Positions 42,446 to 51,553 are shown, numbered from the stretch's first letter. The stretch: 64,000 nt of DNA from Paraburkholderia polaris (GCF_012927345.1 NZ_JABBGJ010000005.1:124001-188000); one strand, 5' to 3'. The notes: generated by a model not told the origin, from the letters alone. A program made the numbers and translations.

Positions 42446-42772
42446 TTAGCGGTTTTGCGGGCGCGCGAGCGGACTTCCCGCGAACGGGTCGTTTAGCCAA
42501 TCCACCTGTTTTCTCGGCTGGGGGGCGGGTGCCGGCGTGGCCGATAATTCAAAGTGGTCGATTGATTGACCTGCGCTAATTGCCTGTTTAAGCCATTGGG
42601 GCATCTCACCCTGGCCGTCCCAGCTATCTCCTGTTGCGCTGCGGTAGCGCTCAGCCTTTTGCCCCTTCGGTTCGGCGGCTAGCACCGCGGCGAGGTCTTC
42701 TGGTTCGATACCAAACTCTTCCATGCGATGGCGGAGATACGCAATCATGCTATCTCGCTTTCTTTCGTCCAT
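42446..42772 (-). CDS. Short H-NS-like protein with altered DNA-binding motif
   Basis: A 108-residue protein. The first ~35 residues are a charged helix (AYLRHRMEEFGIEPEDLAAVL). The centre, RYRSATGDSWDGQGEMPQWL (43-61), matches the H-NS C-terminal pattern Y-x-x-x-x-G-x-x-W-x-G-x-G-x-x-P-x-W. The usual WSGRG loop that enters the AT minor groove is WDGQG here, with acidic D and E in place of neutral or basic residues, so DNA affinity may be low. The long dimerisation coil is also short. Assignment is by pattern only. Confidence 0.55.
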   Translation of the reverse strand: MDERKRDSMIAYLRHRMEEFGIEPEDLAAVLAAEPKGQKAERYRSATGDSWDGQGEMPQWLKQAISAGQSIDHFELSATPAPAPQPRKQVDWLNDPFAGSPLARPQNR

Positions 42773-43539
42773 AAGATATTCGTCCTTCTAAAGCGTCTGG
42801 CGTTCTGCCAGTTACAGATTGCAAGGGGAAGCCACGAAAGCATTGAGCCCATGTGAATGGGGTCCGCCCGCGGTAAGGTGATTGATCGAAGGAAATCCCA
42901 TTGGCAGCGTCAAAAAACGGTGCCTCATAAATTGCGTTACTACATATACCCGGCGAGGCTGCCTATACGGCGAGCCGCGCCAATCAATGAATACCCAAGC
43001 GCTCCGTCGCGCGGCAGGTATGGCTGGTAAGCCTGACGGCCGCTATGGAAAAACCGGTAATGACGATGCACTGATTGCGAATCGCCGGTCTCACGCCCAC
43101 GCTCCGTCTCTCGCCGGTGCCTCGCGTAGGGCTGATTTTGTGGGTTATTCCAGCATCATAGCGCACTGTGCGGGTAAAGCACGCGCCAGCGTGGCTGATT
43201 TTTGTTGTCGTCCGTCCCGGACCGGGCTGCAACCGACGCCGCTGACAGCCCGCACCGCTGGGTTTGAAATCCTGAGTGGCCGACCTATAACGAAACAGCG
43301 GAGCAATAATCTGCGTTTCCAGCCTGATGGCGACTGATTCCGGCAAACCATACGTGCACGCCCGACATCGGTCTCAGGTCTGGCAATTATTTACTCGTTT
43401 AGTTCGGTGACTCGCCGCAGCAGTCCCGCATAGGCATTCGCCCGTCCGTCAGTTCGATTTGGTGACATGACGTTTTTTCGCGGATCAATTCTTTTTGAAG
43501 GAGATGAGAACTGCTGCGCCGGATTCGAGGAGTCTGGAC
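42773..43539. other. Long intergenic region, no supported gene
   Basis: A 767-base stretch between the H-NS-like gene and the exported protein at 43540. Its base composition is visibly more AT-rich than the flanks in places (around 42900-42960 and 43440-43500). Open frames on both strands overlap each other, lack ribosome sites and show no family features. It may be regulatory or a decayed remnant. Confidence 0.4.
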
Positions 43540-43848
43540 ATGAAACTACGTTTATTGATGGCGTTGGCAAGCGCCGCTCTCTTTCTGGCGCCGAATACAG
43601 CCGGCGCACAGGGCAACCACCCAGGCGAAGCCGTGTCGGGCCAGGTGTTGATGCAGAACGCGAACGAATCAGCGCAAGACACCACCGACATGTCGTTTGG
43701 TGAAACTGGGCGGACCATCATGCCGGCCGCTCAACCGGAGCAGAACGTTTCCTATGGCGGTGTGGCCGCAGGCGCGACGGAAGCGGGAGGCCGACAGGAG
43801 CGGCCGTGCTCTTCCGGGCCGCAATGCAGGATCTATTTTGGCCAATAG
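43540..43848 (+). CDS. Small exported hypothetical protein
   Basis: A 102-residue protein with a signal peptide (LRLLMALASAALFLAPNTAGAQ). The mature part is polar and ends with a cysteine pair (PCSSGPQC) and IYFGQ. The two cysteines could form a periplasmic disulfide. The GAGGAG before ATG 43540 supports this start over 43495. No family is recognised. Confidence 0.6.
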   Translation: MKLRLLMALASAALFLAPNTAGAQGNHPGEAVSGQVLMQNANESAQDTTDMSFGETGRTIMPAAQPEQNVSYGGVAAGATEAGGRQERPCSSGPQCRIYFGQ

Positions 43849-44038
43849 CAGGCCGGCAGTTCAGGAGGCGGTGGGGGAGCAGCATGCACCGCCTCTAACC
43901 ATTCGCGCCACGGCACCCTGGTCGGAATACCCACACGCTCAACTGCAATTTTGCGGAGTGGTCAGCGGGCGATTTAATACGATGTTAAGGTGTGTTCTGT
44001 TCAGGTTTTCACCCGCTGTCTCTTCCTATCGCAAGCAT
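43849..44038. other. Intergenic region upstream of terminator
   Basis: About 190 bases between the small exported protein and the terminator at 44039, part of a 302-base gap. No gene is seen. It is probably the 3' untranslated region of the upstream gene, or a short RNA. Confidence 0.35.
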
Positions 44039-44066
44039 AAGCAGGCCAATACCGCCTGCTTTTTTA
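44039..44066 (+). terminator. Intrinsic terminator
   Basis: AAGCAGGC, 7-base loop, GCCTGCTT running into six T: an 8-bp stem with U-tract on the plus strand. It lies 190 bases after the small exported protein and ~85 before the MFS gene. Confidence 0.8.
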
Positions 44067-44150
44067 TTCATGATTTGCCGTCCGTGAACTAATTAGTCCG
44101 GTGCGGCTGCTCCAATCCCACCCGTTGTTTAGTTACTCGCAAACAAACCT

Positions 44151-45398
44151 ATGTTAATGAAAGATAATCTGCCGGCGAGCGCTGCCTCGCCGGTCGATAG
44201 CGCCTCGTCGTCTCTGCGCTCGTGGCTCGCTGTCGTGGCCGTTGCAATCGGTGCTTTTGCATTCGTGACCACGGAGTTTTTACCCGTTGGACTGCTGCCG
44301 CGTATAGCGGCAGATTTGGGCGTGATGCCGGGCACCGCCGGATTGATGGTCACTGTGCCGGGTGTGATTGCCGCCATCTCCGCGCCCGGTTTGATGCTGG
44401 TGGCCGGACGGATGGATCGCCGGCGTGTATTTCTGTTGCTCACGGCCTTGCTGCTGGCGTCGAATCTGATTTCCGCTTTTGCGCCTGATTTTCTCTTCAT
44501 GCTGCTCGGGCGCGCGCTGCTCGGTGCGGCATTGGGCGGATTCTGGACCTTGGCGACGGCTGCATCGGGGCGCCTCGTGCAGCCAAAGGATTCGGCCAAA
44601 GCCATGGCGACGATCCTGACGGGCGTGACTTGTGCGACGGTGATCGGTGTGCCGCTCGGCACATTCATCGCCAGCTTCGCGTCGTGGCGTGCTTCGTTTA
44701 TGGCAACCGGCGTGCTCGTCGCTATTGCGCTCGTCGCGCAGTTCGTCTTCGTGCCGTCCTTGCCGTCGACCGCCGCATTGCGGCTGCGCGATCTGGTGGC
44801 GCTGCTGCGCCGCCCGCATCCGCGTAGAAGCATGTTGATGGTGGCGCTCGTATTCGGCGCGCATTTCTCATCGTACACGTACATCACGCCGTTCCTGCTG
44901 CGTAACGCGAATTTCACGATGTCGACGATTACGTGGCTGCTGCTCGGCTTCGGCATTATTGGGTTCTTCTCGAACTTCGCCGTTTCATCGACGGTGACGC
45001 GTAACCTGAAAATGTCGGTTGGCGCGATGGTTTCTCTGCTCATGTTCGCGCTGTTAGCGATGCCGTTGTTGCAACATTCGCCGATCGGCGTCGCAGCGCT
45101 CGTACTCGCGTGGGGTGTGTCGTTCGGGGCGCTGCCGCTGTGTTTCAGCATCTGGATTCAACGCGCAATGCCGGATTCGCCGGAGGCGGGCTCGGCGCTG
45201 TTTGTCAGCATCATTCAGGTTGCCATTGCGCTGGGATCGCTCATTGGTGGCGTTGTGGTCGACCATGTCGGCATTTCCGCGGACTTTCGCTTCGGCAGCG
45301 GTTTGGCGCTGCTGGGACTCGCGGCACTCGCGAGTTTCGGGCGGCGCGAGCAGAAGGTGGCAGCGGAGGCGATAGCGTGTCCGGCGTGTATTGACTAG
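44151..45398 (+). CDS. MFS transporter, DHA1 / sugar-efflux-like
   Basis: A 415-residue major-facilitator protein with about 12 hydrophobic segments. FVTTEFLPVGLLPRIAADL after helix 1 and RALLGAALGGFWTLATA are typical of the AraJ/YdhP/SotB drug- and sugar-efflux subgroup. It exports small molecules by proton antiport at the inner membrane. It is monocistronic. The substrate is unknown; the first ~25 residues are a polar cytoplasmic tail. Confidence 0.87.
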   Translation: MLMKDNLPASAASPVDSASSSLRSWLAVVAVAIGAFAFVTTEFLPVGLLPRIAADLGVMPGTAGLMVTVPGVIAAISAPGLMLVAGRMDRRRVFLLLTALLLASNLISAFAPDFLFMLLGRALLGAALGGFWTLATAASGRLVQPKDSAKAMATILTGVTCATVIGVPLGTFIASFASWRASFMATGVLVAIALVAQFVFVPSLPSTAALRLRDLVALLRRPHPRRSMLMVALVFGAHFSSYTYITPFLLRNANFTMSTITWLLLGFGIIGFFSNFAVSSTVTRNLKMSVGAMVSLLMFALLAMPLLQHSPIGVAALVLAWGVSFGALPLCFSIWIQRAMPDSPEAGSALFVSIIQVAIALGSLIGGVVVDHVGISADFRFGSGLALLGLAALASFGRREQKVAAEAIACPACID

Positions 45399-45618
45399 TG
45401 GTGGCGCGTCAATCACGCGCGAGCCGGGTGCATGTCTGTCGGCTGACCAGGCAAAGGCTTTGCACCGGGCGATGACGATGCTGACGGTGGAGACTTCGGA
45501 GTCGCTCACGTCGCATTTGACGCCCGGCGATTAGACATATCCGAAGCCTCCGCCACTTTCGCAACCGTCAAGCCTGAGTCGGAGATGTTCTCCCTGTATT
45601 CGGCACGCGCTGCAAGCG

Positions 45619-46158
45619 TCACGACTTCGGCTTCGGCTCCGGCCAAGGCCAGCCTCTCTTCTCGTTGCGCACATCTGCCTTCACGGGCGGCACGGCCGCG
45701 ACCGGCGCCTCGACTGGCCTAGCCTTATCGGTGGCATCGTGCGACGGCTCAGCCAGCGCGTGTTTTTTAACATTCGAAATCCCGGTCCCAAACCACTTCA
45801 CTTTCTTCTGGACGTGGCTGATATACACGTCCCAGCCGTCAGGGTTACCGTCGAAAAGGTTGTGCTCAACGGTTGACGCCAATGCGTCCCGGTTGAGCTC
45901 CGCCTCGAGCAGCGCCCTTGGCCAGAGGGCGAACGCGCTGGCGACGTGTCTGGTGAATTCGGCTACTGTCATTTTTGGCGCCAGCGCCCGGAGAAACTCG
46001 AAGTGCTGTAATGAATCCTCTTCCTGGATAAGGTGCGCCACCGATGCGGTCGGCCTGCTTGTCCCGGCTAAACAGTTCAAAGCTTCGAGCACGTCGCCGA
46101 GATGAAGCAGAAGTTCTCGCCTGTCAAATCGGTCGTCCATCGCGGTATGTTCGTTCAT
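45619..46158 (-). CDS. Hypothetical protein
   Basis: A 179-residue soluble protein, largely helical. The N-terminal half (RRELLLHLGDVLEALNCL, LIQEEDSLQHFEFLRAL) reads as an acidic helical bundle. There is a VQKKVKWFG segment and a proline/alanine-rich, low-complexity C-terminus (VEAPVAAVPPVKADV) ending WPWPEPKPKS. No signal peptide is present. I recognise no family. Codon use fits a real gene. Confidence 0.55.
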   Translation of the reverse strand: MNEHTAMDDRFDRRELLLHLGDVLEALNCLAGTSRPTASVAHLIQEEDSLQHFEFLRALAPKMTVAEFTRHVASAFALWPRALLEAELNRDALASTVEHNLFDGNPDGWDVYISHVQKKVKWFGTGISNVKKHALAEPSHDATDKARPVEAPVAAVPPVKADVRNEKRGWPWPEPKPKS

Positions 46159-46367
46159 TGCGTACTTGGTAGGAGGTGGTTGGCGTTCGGTTGAACGTCG
46201 GGTTTCGTTGCCACTATTCGGGTGCGTCTTGCCATTCGCGCCTCACTCGCCGACATCGCGGTGCGGCGTTGCCGATTTCGGTCTGGGGGACGAACGCATC
46301 GTTCATGGCATAGTCTCACCCGTCAACGGTGAAATGCTCCGCCGCAAACCAATCTGAATAGGCCCCG

Positions 46368-47078
46368 ATGCGCTCGATTTTTACTAAATGGCTGTTCATC
46401 GTATACGTTCTCGGTAGCGGGACGCTGTATTCAATGGCCATACTGCTCCTGTTTCCTTTCGTCGGCAGGGCTGGACGATACTGGTTGGCAAAACAATGGT
46501 GTCGTGCGCTGGTGGCGGTGATGCGCTGGCTGCCGGGGGTCTCATGTTCGGTAGAAGGGCTTGAACATATTCCTGAAGGGCCAGCGATACTACTGTGCCG
46601 TCACGAATCGACCTGGGAAACACTCGCATTTCTTGCACTTTTTCCCCGGCGCATCAGTTTTGTTTTCAAAGAGGAGCTTCTTCGCATTCCCTTTTTTGGA
46701 TGGGTGCTGCGTGGCCTCGATATGGTTAGCCTGAACCGCGGCTCCGCTCGACAGGCTCATCAGGCGGTGACGCAGGAAAGCGCTGAGAGGCTGGCGAAGG
46801 GCGATGTCGTCGTCATTTTCCCGGAGGGGACCCGGGTGCCGCACGATGCTCCGCTGAGGATGACATCGGGAGGCGTTCGATTGGCTTGCGCGACTGGCGT
46901 ACCTGCTGTTCCTGTGGTTCTCAACGCGGGCAAAGTCTGGCCGGCGAAAGGCTGGCCCAGCGGCCGTGGACAAATTCGTGTGGTTGTCGGCCCCGCATTC
47001 TCTCCTTTGGACCTGTCACAGCAGGAACTGAGTCGGGCCGTCCACGAGTGGATGAAAGATGAACTGCTGCGGCTTTGA
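46368..47078 (+). CDS. plsC: 1-acyl-sn-glycerol-3-phosphate acyltransferase
   Basis: A 236-residue PlsC-family enzyme that acylates lysophosphatidate to phosphatidate at the inner membrane. Motif I is RHESTWET (HX4E rather than HX4D, a form seen in beta-proteobacteria), motif III is FPEGTR and VPVVLNAGKVWP corresponds to motif IV. One N-terminal membrane segment is present (WLFIVYVLGSGTLYSMAILLLF). A second plsC copy probably exists elsewhere; that is an inference. Confidence 0.9.
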   Translation: MRSIFTKWLFIVYVLGSGTLYSMAILLLFPFVGRAGRYWLAKQWCRALVAVMRWLPGVSCSVEGLEHIPEGPAILLCRHESTWETLAFLALFPRRISFVFKEELLRIPFFGWVLRGLDMVSLNRGSARQAHQAVTQESAERLAKGDVVVIFPEGTRVPHDAPLRMTSGGVRLACATGVPAVPVVLNAGKVWPAKGWPSGRGQIRVVVGPAFSPLDLSQQELSRAVHEWMKDELLRL

Positions 47079-47203
47079 TACGCTTAAAGCAGGATGAATT
47101 CCGTGCATGGCTTGGGTGACGGTACGGACGGGGATATCGCCTCGGCAACCTGTCGGCACGGCATATGCTGCGTGAGGTATCTCCGACTCGTGAGGACATC
47201 ACC

Positions 47204-47377
47204 ATGCGCATAGCGAATCTGTTCGGTCATTCCGGCGGCCTGGCTCATACGCCGACGCCGCCCGAGGTGGATCCGGATCCGCCACCACCGCCTGTTAGCG
47301 ATCCCGATCCTATTGCGCCAAACGGCTCACCGGATCCGGTTGGCGATCCGCCAGAGGTAATTCCACCGGAGCGGTAA
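47204..47377 (+). CDS. Small proline/aspartate-rich protein
   Basis: A 57-residue frame: MRIANLFGHSGG, then an Asp-Pro-rich tail (DPDPPPPPVSDPDP ... PPEVIPPER). GTGAGGAC lies before the ATG. Its last 68 bases overlap the 3' end of the convergent YqjK-like gene, and the repetitive DP pattern could be a composition artefact. There is no signal peptide or known family. Codon use and ribosome site give modest support. Confidence 0.45.
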   Translation: MRIANLFGHSGGLAHTPTPPEVDPDPPPPPVSDPDPIAPNGSPDPVGDPPEVIPPER

Positions 47378-47708
47378 TTTCGACGTCACCGGTCGACTGA
47401 GTCGTAGTGCTCGTGATCACTTTCCGAACAGTGCCACCTAGCCACGCTGCCATTCCGGAGCGGCTGGCAATGACAATCGTCCGACGAGGTCCGAGCACGA
47501 TTGCGCCGACGCATAACGCTAGCATCAGCGTGACGCGCGGTGCATCTGCCAGCAACGCGATCAGGTTGGCTGCGGGAGACCACGTCTGCCCATGTACGGC
47601 CCGGACCGATGGTGGCGTGCTGTTCGCTGCGAGCAACGCTGCGCGTGATGTGGCCATGCGCTGCAAAATAGCGAGCTCGGCTTCCTTATCGTTCAGTGCC
47701 CGGTTCAT
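47310..47708 (-). CDS. YqjK-like small membrane protein
   Basis: A 132-residue protein. An N-terminal helix (DKEAELAILQRMATSRAALL) resembles YqjK. One membrane segment (VTLMLALCVGAIVLGPRRTIVIA) follows, then a C-terminal tail extending beyond the usual YqjK length. GGAGG precedes the ATG at 47708; the frame from 47900 runs into the YqjE-like gene. Order YqjD-YqjE-YqjK on the minus strand matches a conserved inner-membrane, ribosome-associated stress cluster. Confidence 0.6.
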   Translation of the reverse strand: MNRALNDKEAELAILQRMATSRAALLAANSTPPSVRAVHGQTWSPAANLIALLADAPRVTLMLALCVGAIVLGPRRTIVIASRSGMAAWLGGTVRKVITSTTTQSTGDVEITAPVELPLADRQPDPVSRLAQ

Positions 47709-48079
47709 TTGAGTGCCTCCTTCAAGGTGTCGAGGTCGCTCCGAATCTCTCTCTGCAGAACATGAAGCGATCGTCCTGGCTTCTGGGAGCGCACGATGAG
47801 CAGGGAGGCAACGGACACTACCAGCCACATCGCGGCAACGCCCCAAACCACCTGAAGAAAATAAGGCGTCCGCCAGGCCGTTGCGATGATTGCAATGCAC
47901 ACAAACGAAAGTGTGAAAAGGCTAGCGACGGCTAGGGCGACGAGTGCGCTTAACTCGCGGACCAGACATTTCCTGGTCTGCTCAAGTTCGACACCGAAGA
48001 GTTCGCCGTAATCGGTCGCTCGCTCGAGGCAGAACCTGCCGACGTTTCTCCACTTCGTGACTTTCGAACGCATGGACAT
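47705..48079 (-). CDS. YqjE-like membrane protein (phage-holin superfamily III)
   Basis: A 124-residue protein with two adjacent membrane segments (ALVALAVASLFTLSFVCIAII and VVWGVAAMWLVVSVASLLIV) between a basic N-terminus and a C-terminal helix (LHVLQREIRSDLDTLKEAL). This is the YqjE layout, often labelled phage holin family although not phage-derived. GAGGAG precedes ATG 48079. It overlaps the YqjK-like gene by 4 bases. Confidence 0.75.
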   Translation of the reverse strand: MSMRSKVTKWRNVGRFCLERATDYGELFGVELEQTRKCLVRELSALVALAVASLFTLSFVCIAIIATAWRTPYFLQVVWGVAAMWLVVSVASLLIVRSQKPGRSLHVLQREIRSDLDTLKEALK

Positions 48080-48182
48080 TCCGGGACTCCTCTGGGCTTG
48101 CTTGTTGCGGAAATGCCGTGGCGGCCCGGGTGCTTGCCGTCTGCACCTCTTCGGTCTCGTCGAAGGCGAGACGCGAAGAGCC

Positions 48183-48479
48183 TTACTCCCGATCTCTCCA
48201 ATCGCGGCGGACGTTGTCGGGCCTGGAGCGAATTACTGTGCGTAACACGCCGAGAACGAAGCCCACGCCGGCGGCAATCGCCAGCGCCGTGAACGGCCGC
48301 TCTACCGTAGATTCGCGTACGACCTCTGCAAAGTCGGCATAGAGTTGCTGCGCTTTGCCACTCAATTCCTTCGCCGTTCCGCTAACTTGCGCACTGGCAT
48401 CGTGCAGCAGATCCCCCGCGGCTTGCTGCACGTCGCCGGCGACTTCCCGTAGCGTTCCTTCCCCTTTCGTCGGTTCCAT
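48183..48479 (-). CDS. ElaB/YqjD-family (DUF883) membrane-anchored protein
   Basis: A 98-residue protein: a long amphipathic helix (VAGDVQQAAGDLLHDASAQVSG) followed by a C-terminal membrane anchor (FTALAIAAGVGFVLGVLRTVI) and the basic tail RSRPDNVRRDW. Family members tether ribosomes to the inner membrane in stationary phase and are RpoS-dependent in E. coli. It is first in a three-gene minus-strand set (103 bases before YqjE-like). Confidence 0.83.
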   Translation of the reverse strand: MEPTKGEGTLREVAGDVQQAAGDLLHDASAQVSGTAKELSGKAQQLYADFAEVVRESTVERPFTALAIAAGVGFVLGVLRTVIRSRPDNVRRDWRDRE

Positions 48480-48636
48480 TGTCTGCTCCTCAAGTACGTG
48501 CGATCAGACCGCACGGGAAAATTGCGCCGGCGTGGAGGTCGAGAATCGCGCTTCTTTTGCAAAGCGCCGAATCGCAAGCGGGCGTCGTGTCAAAAGTTGC
48601 GCAAGAGTTGGGCCCAACTCTTTAGAGAATCGTGCT

Positions 48637-50346
48637 TTAGACAATGCCCCGCAACTTGCCGTCGGCGCGATTCGCCAGGATGTACTGAAGCTTATCTAGC
48701 GAAAGGGGTTTGGTCAGATGAAAATCGAAACCGGCAGCCAGAGCCCTTGATTTGTCGGATTCGGATGCATAGCCGGTAAGCGCCACGAGCAGGATGTCGT
48801 CGAGTCCTCGTTCAAGCCGAACGGTTCGCGCAACCTCAAAGCCATCCATCTCCGGCATGCCGACATCGATAATTGCGACCTCAGGGCGCTTTTCGTACAT
48901 CAGCCGTATGGCATCGCGCCCGTTGTCCGACGTTGTTACCTCGTGACCCTCAAGCTCGAGCAAAATGCTCAGCGCGCTGAGTGCATCTTGATTGTCGTCA
49001 ACGAGCAGGAGACGTGCCGGCTCGGGAGACGCAGCGGTCGCGCTCGGAGCGCCCACGTCCGTATCCGCTGTCATCCGGCCTATCGGCAAGCGGAGTGTCA
49101 CAACCGTGCCTTTGCCCGAGCCTTCACTTTTGATGGAGATGGTTCCATAGTGAAGCTCGACCATCCGCTTTGCCACAGCGAGCCCTATTCCCAAGCCTCC
49201 TTCGGAGCGCGCCTGGTCGCGGGCAGACTGCGCGAATAGCTCGAAGACGTGCGGCTGGACCGCGCTATCGATGCCCATGCCATTGTCAGTGACGTCAATA
49301 ACAATCAGCCCGGGCGCTCCTTCGCGCGAGTTGTTTGGCTCGACGCGGACGTTGAGCTCGATGGTGCCTCCGGCAGGTGTGTATTTCGCCGCGTTCGAAA
49401 GGAGGTTGCCCAGCACCTGGCTCAAGCGGACATGGTCGGCACGCACGGGGATGGGCTCGTCCAGCCCAGTGATTTTGAGTGTGTGCCTGCGGGATACGAC
49501 GTGATGTCTGATGGCTGTTACGGCATCAAACGCAATGTCGCTGAGTAACGTGTCGCTGTGCTTGATAGCGAGCTTGCCATATTTCAGACGGGCGGCGTCG
49601 AGCAGGTCATCGACCAGCGTGCGCAAATGCCTCATCTGGCGTTGCGCGATAGTCAGCACTTCGACGGCTCTTTCGTCCTCGGTACAAAGCCTTTTTGCTG
49701 CGCTTATGGCGCCATCGATCGGCGTCATTGGATTTCGCAGCTCGTGACTAAGCATGGCGATGAATTCGTTGTGCCGTCGGTCGCTTTCTTCACCGCTGTC
49801 GCGTGCATTGACAATTGTCAGGCCGGAACCCGCGAAAACGGCGAGATTCGAGAGCAGTCTGACGTCTTCGAGGTCGAATCTGCAATCCTCTGTATGCGAC
49901 ATGACCCAGATGGCCCCAAGCTCTCCGTTATCAGCCGGAATTGGAACGACAATGCCTTCAGGCACATTGACGCCGGGAAACTGGAGGGTAGGGAACTGGA
50001 TCTGCGGGTTGATGAAAAGTTGCGGGGCCCCCGACTCAAGTGTCACTCCGCACGGACACTCGTCCCAAGTGGTTGTTTTGCCGCGCAGGTCGGCGCAAAG
50101 TCCAGCCGCTGCGAACCATCGAAAGACCCGATCGTCGTCGGGTCCTTCGACAAGACTGATTCCAGCGCTACCAGCATGGCAAAGTGACAGAGCCGTATCC
50201 GCGATGGCCTGGAGGAATTCGGAGCGTGGGCCGGGCTGAACTCGCGCGAGTGCCACAAGCGCTCGGTTCTCGGCCGCATAATCCGCGGCACGAACAGGCC
50301 TGCCAGCGAGCTCATCAATTTGACTGGGCGCGCGATTGCTTTCCAT
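48637..50346 (-). CDS. Hybrid histidine kinase (GAF-HisKA-HATPase-receiver)
   Basis: A 569-residue cytosolic sensor with no membrane segment. A GAF-type sensor domain spans ~20-180. The HisKA domain has phospho-acceptor H201 (SHELRNP). The ATPase has N-box N314/N318 and G1 DNGMGI (354-359). After a ~25-residue linker the C-terminal receiver carries D494 (AIIDVGMPEMDG) and K546 (TKP). The GAF region has a CPCG pair near 97-100, a feature seen in several soluble redox/light sensors, but the signal is unknown. No separate response regulator is adjacent, so phosphate probably moves to a distant partner or a phosphotransferase. Confidence 0.88.
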   Translation of the reverse strand: MESNRAPSQIDELAGRPVRAADYAAENRALVALARVQPGPRSEFLQAIADTALSLCHAGSAGISLVEGPDDDRVFRWFAAAGLCADLRGKTTTWDECPCGVTLESGAPQLFINPQIQFPTLQFPGVNVPEGIVVPIPADNGELGAIWVMSHTEDCRFDLEDVRLLSNLAVFAGSGLTIVNARDSGEESDRRHNEFIAMLSHELRNPMTPIDGAISAAKRLCTEDERAVEVLTIAQRQMRHLRTLVDDLLDAARLKYGKLAIKHSDTLLSDIAFDAVTAIRHHVVSRRHTLKITGLDEPIPVRADHVRLSQVLGNLLSNAAKYTPAGGTIELNVRVEPNNSREGAPGLIVIDVTDNGMGIDSAVQPHVFELFAQSARDQARSEGGLGIGLAVAKRMVELHYGTISIKSEGSGKGTVVTLRLPIGRMTADTDVGAPSATAASPEPARLLLVDDNQDALSALSILLELEGHEVTTSDNGRDAIRLMYEKRPEVAIIDVGMPEMDGFEVARTVRLERGLDDILLVALTGYASESDKSRALAAGFDFHLTKPLSLDKLQYILANRADGKLRGIV

Positions 50347-50780
50347 GGCTGATAGAGCGGCTGGAGAAATAGAGAAAGTTCGAAAGTTGGGATGCCGGGA
50401 TGCTGCTAGCTCGACAGACGGGCGCCAGAGCGGCGTTCTTCACAACGGCGAATTTCACATTACGGGAGAGGCGGCGCAACGTCAATGAGGGTTCGTACCT
50501 GCTTGCCTGCTGGCAAACGCGGGCTCGGGCCACAAAGGGCAGCGACTTGAAATTGCTTTCAGCCTCGCGACCGCGATCAGATGCTGGTCGTGCCTGGTGA
50601 ATGCCAGCCCTCAAGGCCCCACGCCCGCCGATCCACTTTTGTTATCGCCCTCTCCAATACACGGATTGTTAGTGCATCGCACCGCTCGTATATTTGCTGA
50701 ACGAAAGCAGAGACGGCACGAACAGCAGAAATACAACAATTGAAAGGCAAGCCGCCTAGGTCTGCCACAGGAGCACAGCG
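50347..50780. other. Divergent intergenic region, kinase / rhamnose locus
   Basis: 434 bases with promoters expected for the hybrid kinase and for the rhamnose-locus SDR. The stretch 50636-50720 is locally AT-rich (for example around CGTATATTTGCTGAACG), consistent with a promoter for the plus-strand operon. No protein gene or strong repeat is seen. Confidence 0.4.
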
Positions 50781-51533
50781 ATGAATCGAATCGATCTGGA
50801 GGGGCGTGTTGTCGCCATTACCGGCGGCGCGCGCGGCATTGGCTACGCAGTGGCTCAACGGGCGCTGAACTCGGGCGCGTCAGTCGCGCTATGGGACATC
50901 GACGGCGAGCGCCTCGCGCGCAGCGAGCGCGAGCTCAGCGAACTGGGCAAGGTAACGGCCGTCACGGTCGAACTCACCGAGGAAGCCTCAGTTGTCCAAG
51001 CGGTGGCACAAACGGTCGCGGCCCATGGCGCGATTGACGTGCTGATCAACTGCGCGGGCATCACCGGCGGCAACGGCACGACCTGGGAGCTCGACCCCGA
51101 GGTCTGGCGCCGCGTGATCGACGTGAATCTGATCGGCCCGTATCTCACCTGCCGCGCGGTCGTGCCGCAAATGCTCAAGCAGGGCTACGGCCGGATCGTC
51201 AATATCGCGTCGGTGGCCGGCAAAGAGGGCAACCCGAACGCCTCGCATTACAGCGCCTCCAAAGCCGGGCTCATCGGCTTGACCAAATCTCTCGGCAAAG
51301 AGCTTGCGACGAAGAACATTCTCGTCAATGCGGTCACACCCGCAGCGGCCAAAACGGAGATCTTCGATTCGATGTCGCAGCAGCATATCGACTACATGCT
51401 CTCGAAGATTCCAATGAACCGGTTCCTGTTGCCGGAAGAAGCGGCGTCGCTGATTCTCTGGCTCTCTTCCGAAGACTGCGCGTTCAGCACCGGCTCGGTA
51501 TTCGACCTGTCAGGCGGTCGCGCCACTTACTGA
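50781..51533 (+). CDS. SDR oxidoreductase, probable 2-keto-3-deoxy-L-rhamnonate 4-dehydrogenase
   Basis: A 250-residue short-chain dehydrogenase. The NAD(P) motif is GGARGIG at 15-21, with catalytic S144, Y157 and K161. D39 and D41 at the end of beta-2 favour NAD. In the non-phosphorylative rhamnose pathway an SDR oxidises L-2-keto-3-deoxyrhamnonate at C4. This gene is in the right locus for that step because the L-rhamnose 1-dehydrogenase is a different SDR (54291). The fold is certain; the substrate is inferred from neighbours. Confidence 0.75.
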   Translation: MNRIDLEGRVVAITGGARGIGYAVAQRALNSGASVALWDIDGERLARSERELSELGKVTAVTVELTEEASVVQAVAQTVAAHGAIDVLINCAGITGGNGTTWELDPEVWRRVIDVNLIGPYLTCRAVVPQMLKQGYGRIVNIASVAGKEGNPNASHYSASKAGLIGLTKSLGKELATKNILVNAVTPAAAKTEIFDSMSQQHIDYMLSKIPMNRFLLPEEAASLILWLSSEDCAFSTGSVFDLSGGRATY

Positions 51534-51553
51534 GTCGTCACCGCACGACCTAA

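Noticed and set aside
42882..43346. Overlapping open frames on both strands in the 42.8-43.5 kb gap
   Set aside because: No ribosome sites, no conserved features and irregular codon use.
44129..45151. 340-codon minus-strand frame opposite the MFS gene
   Set aside because: Shadow of an obvious 12-helix transporter on the plus strand; the frame is Ser/Thr/Ala-rich.
47705..48079. Phage holin as evidence of a prophage
   Set aside because: The superfamily label is shared with YqjE. Neighbours are YqjD- and YqjK-like and no other phage gene is present.
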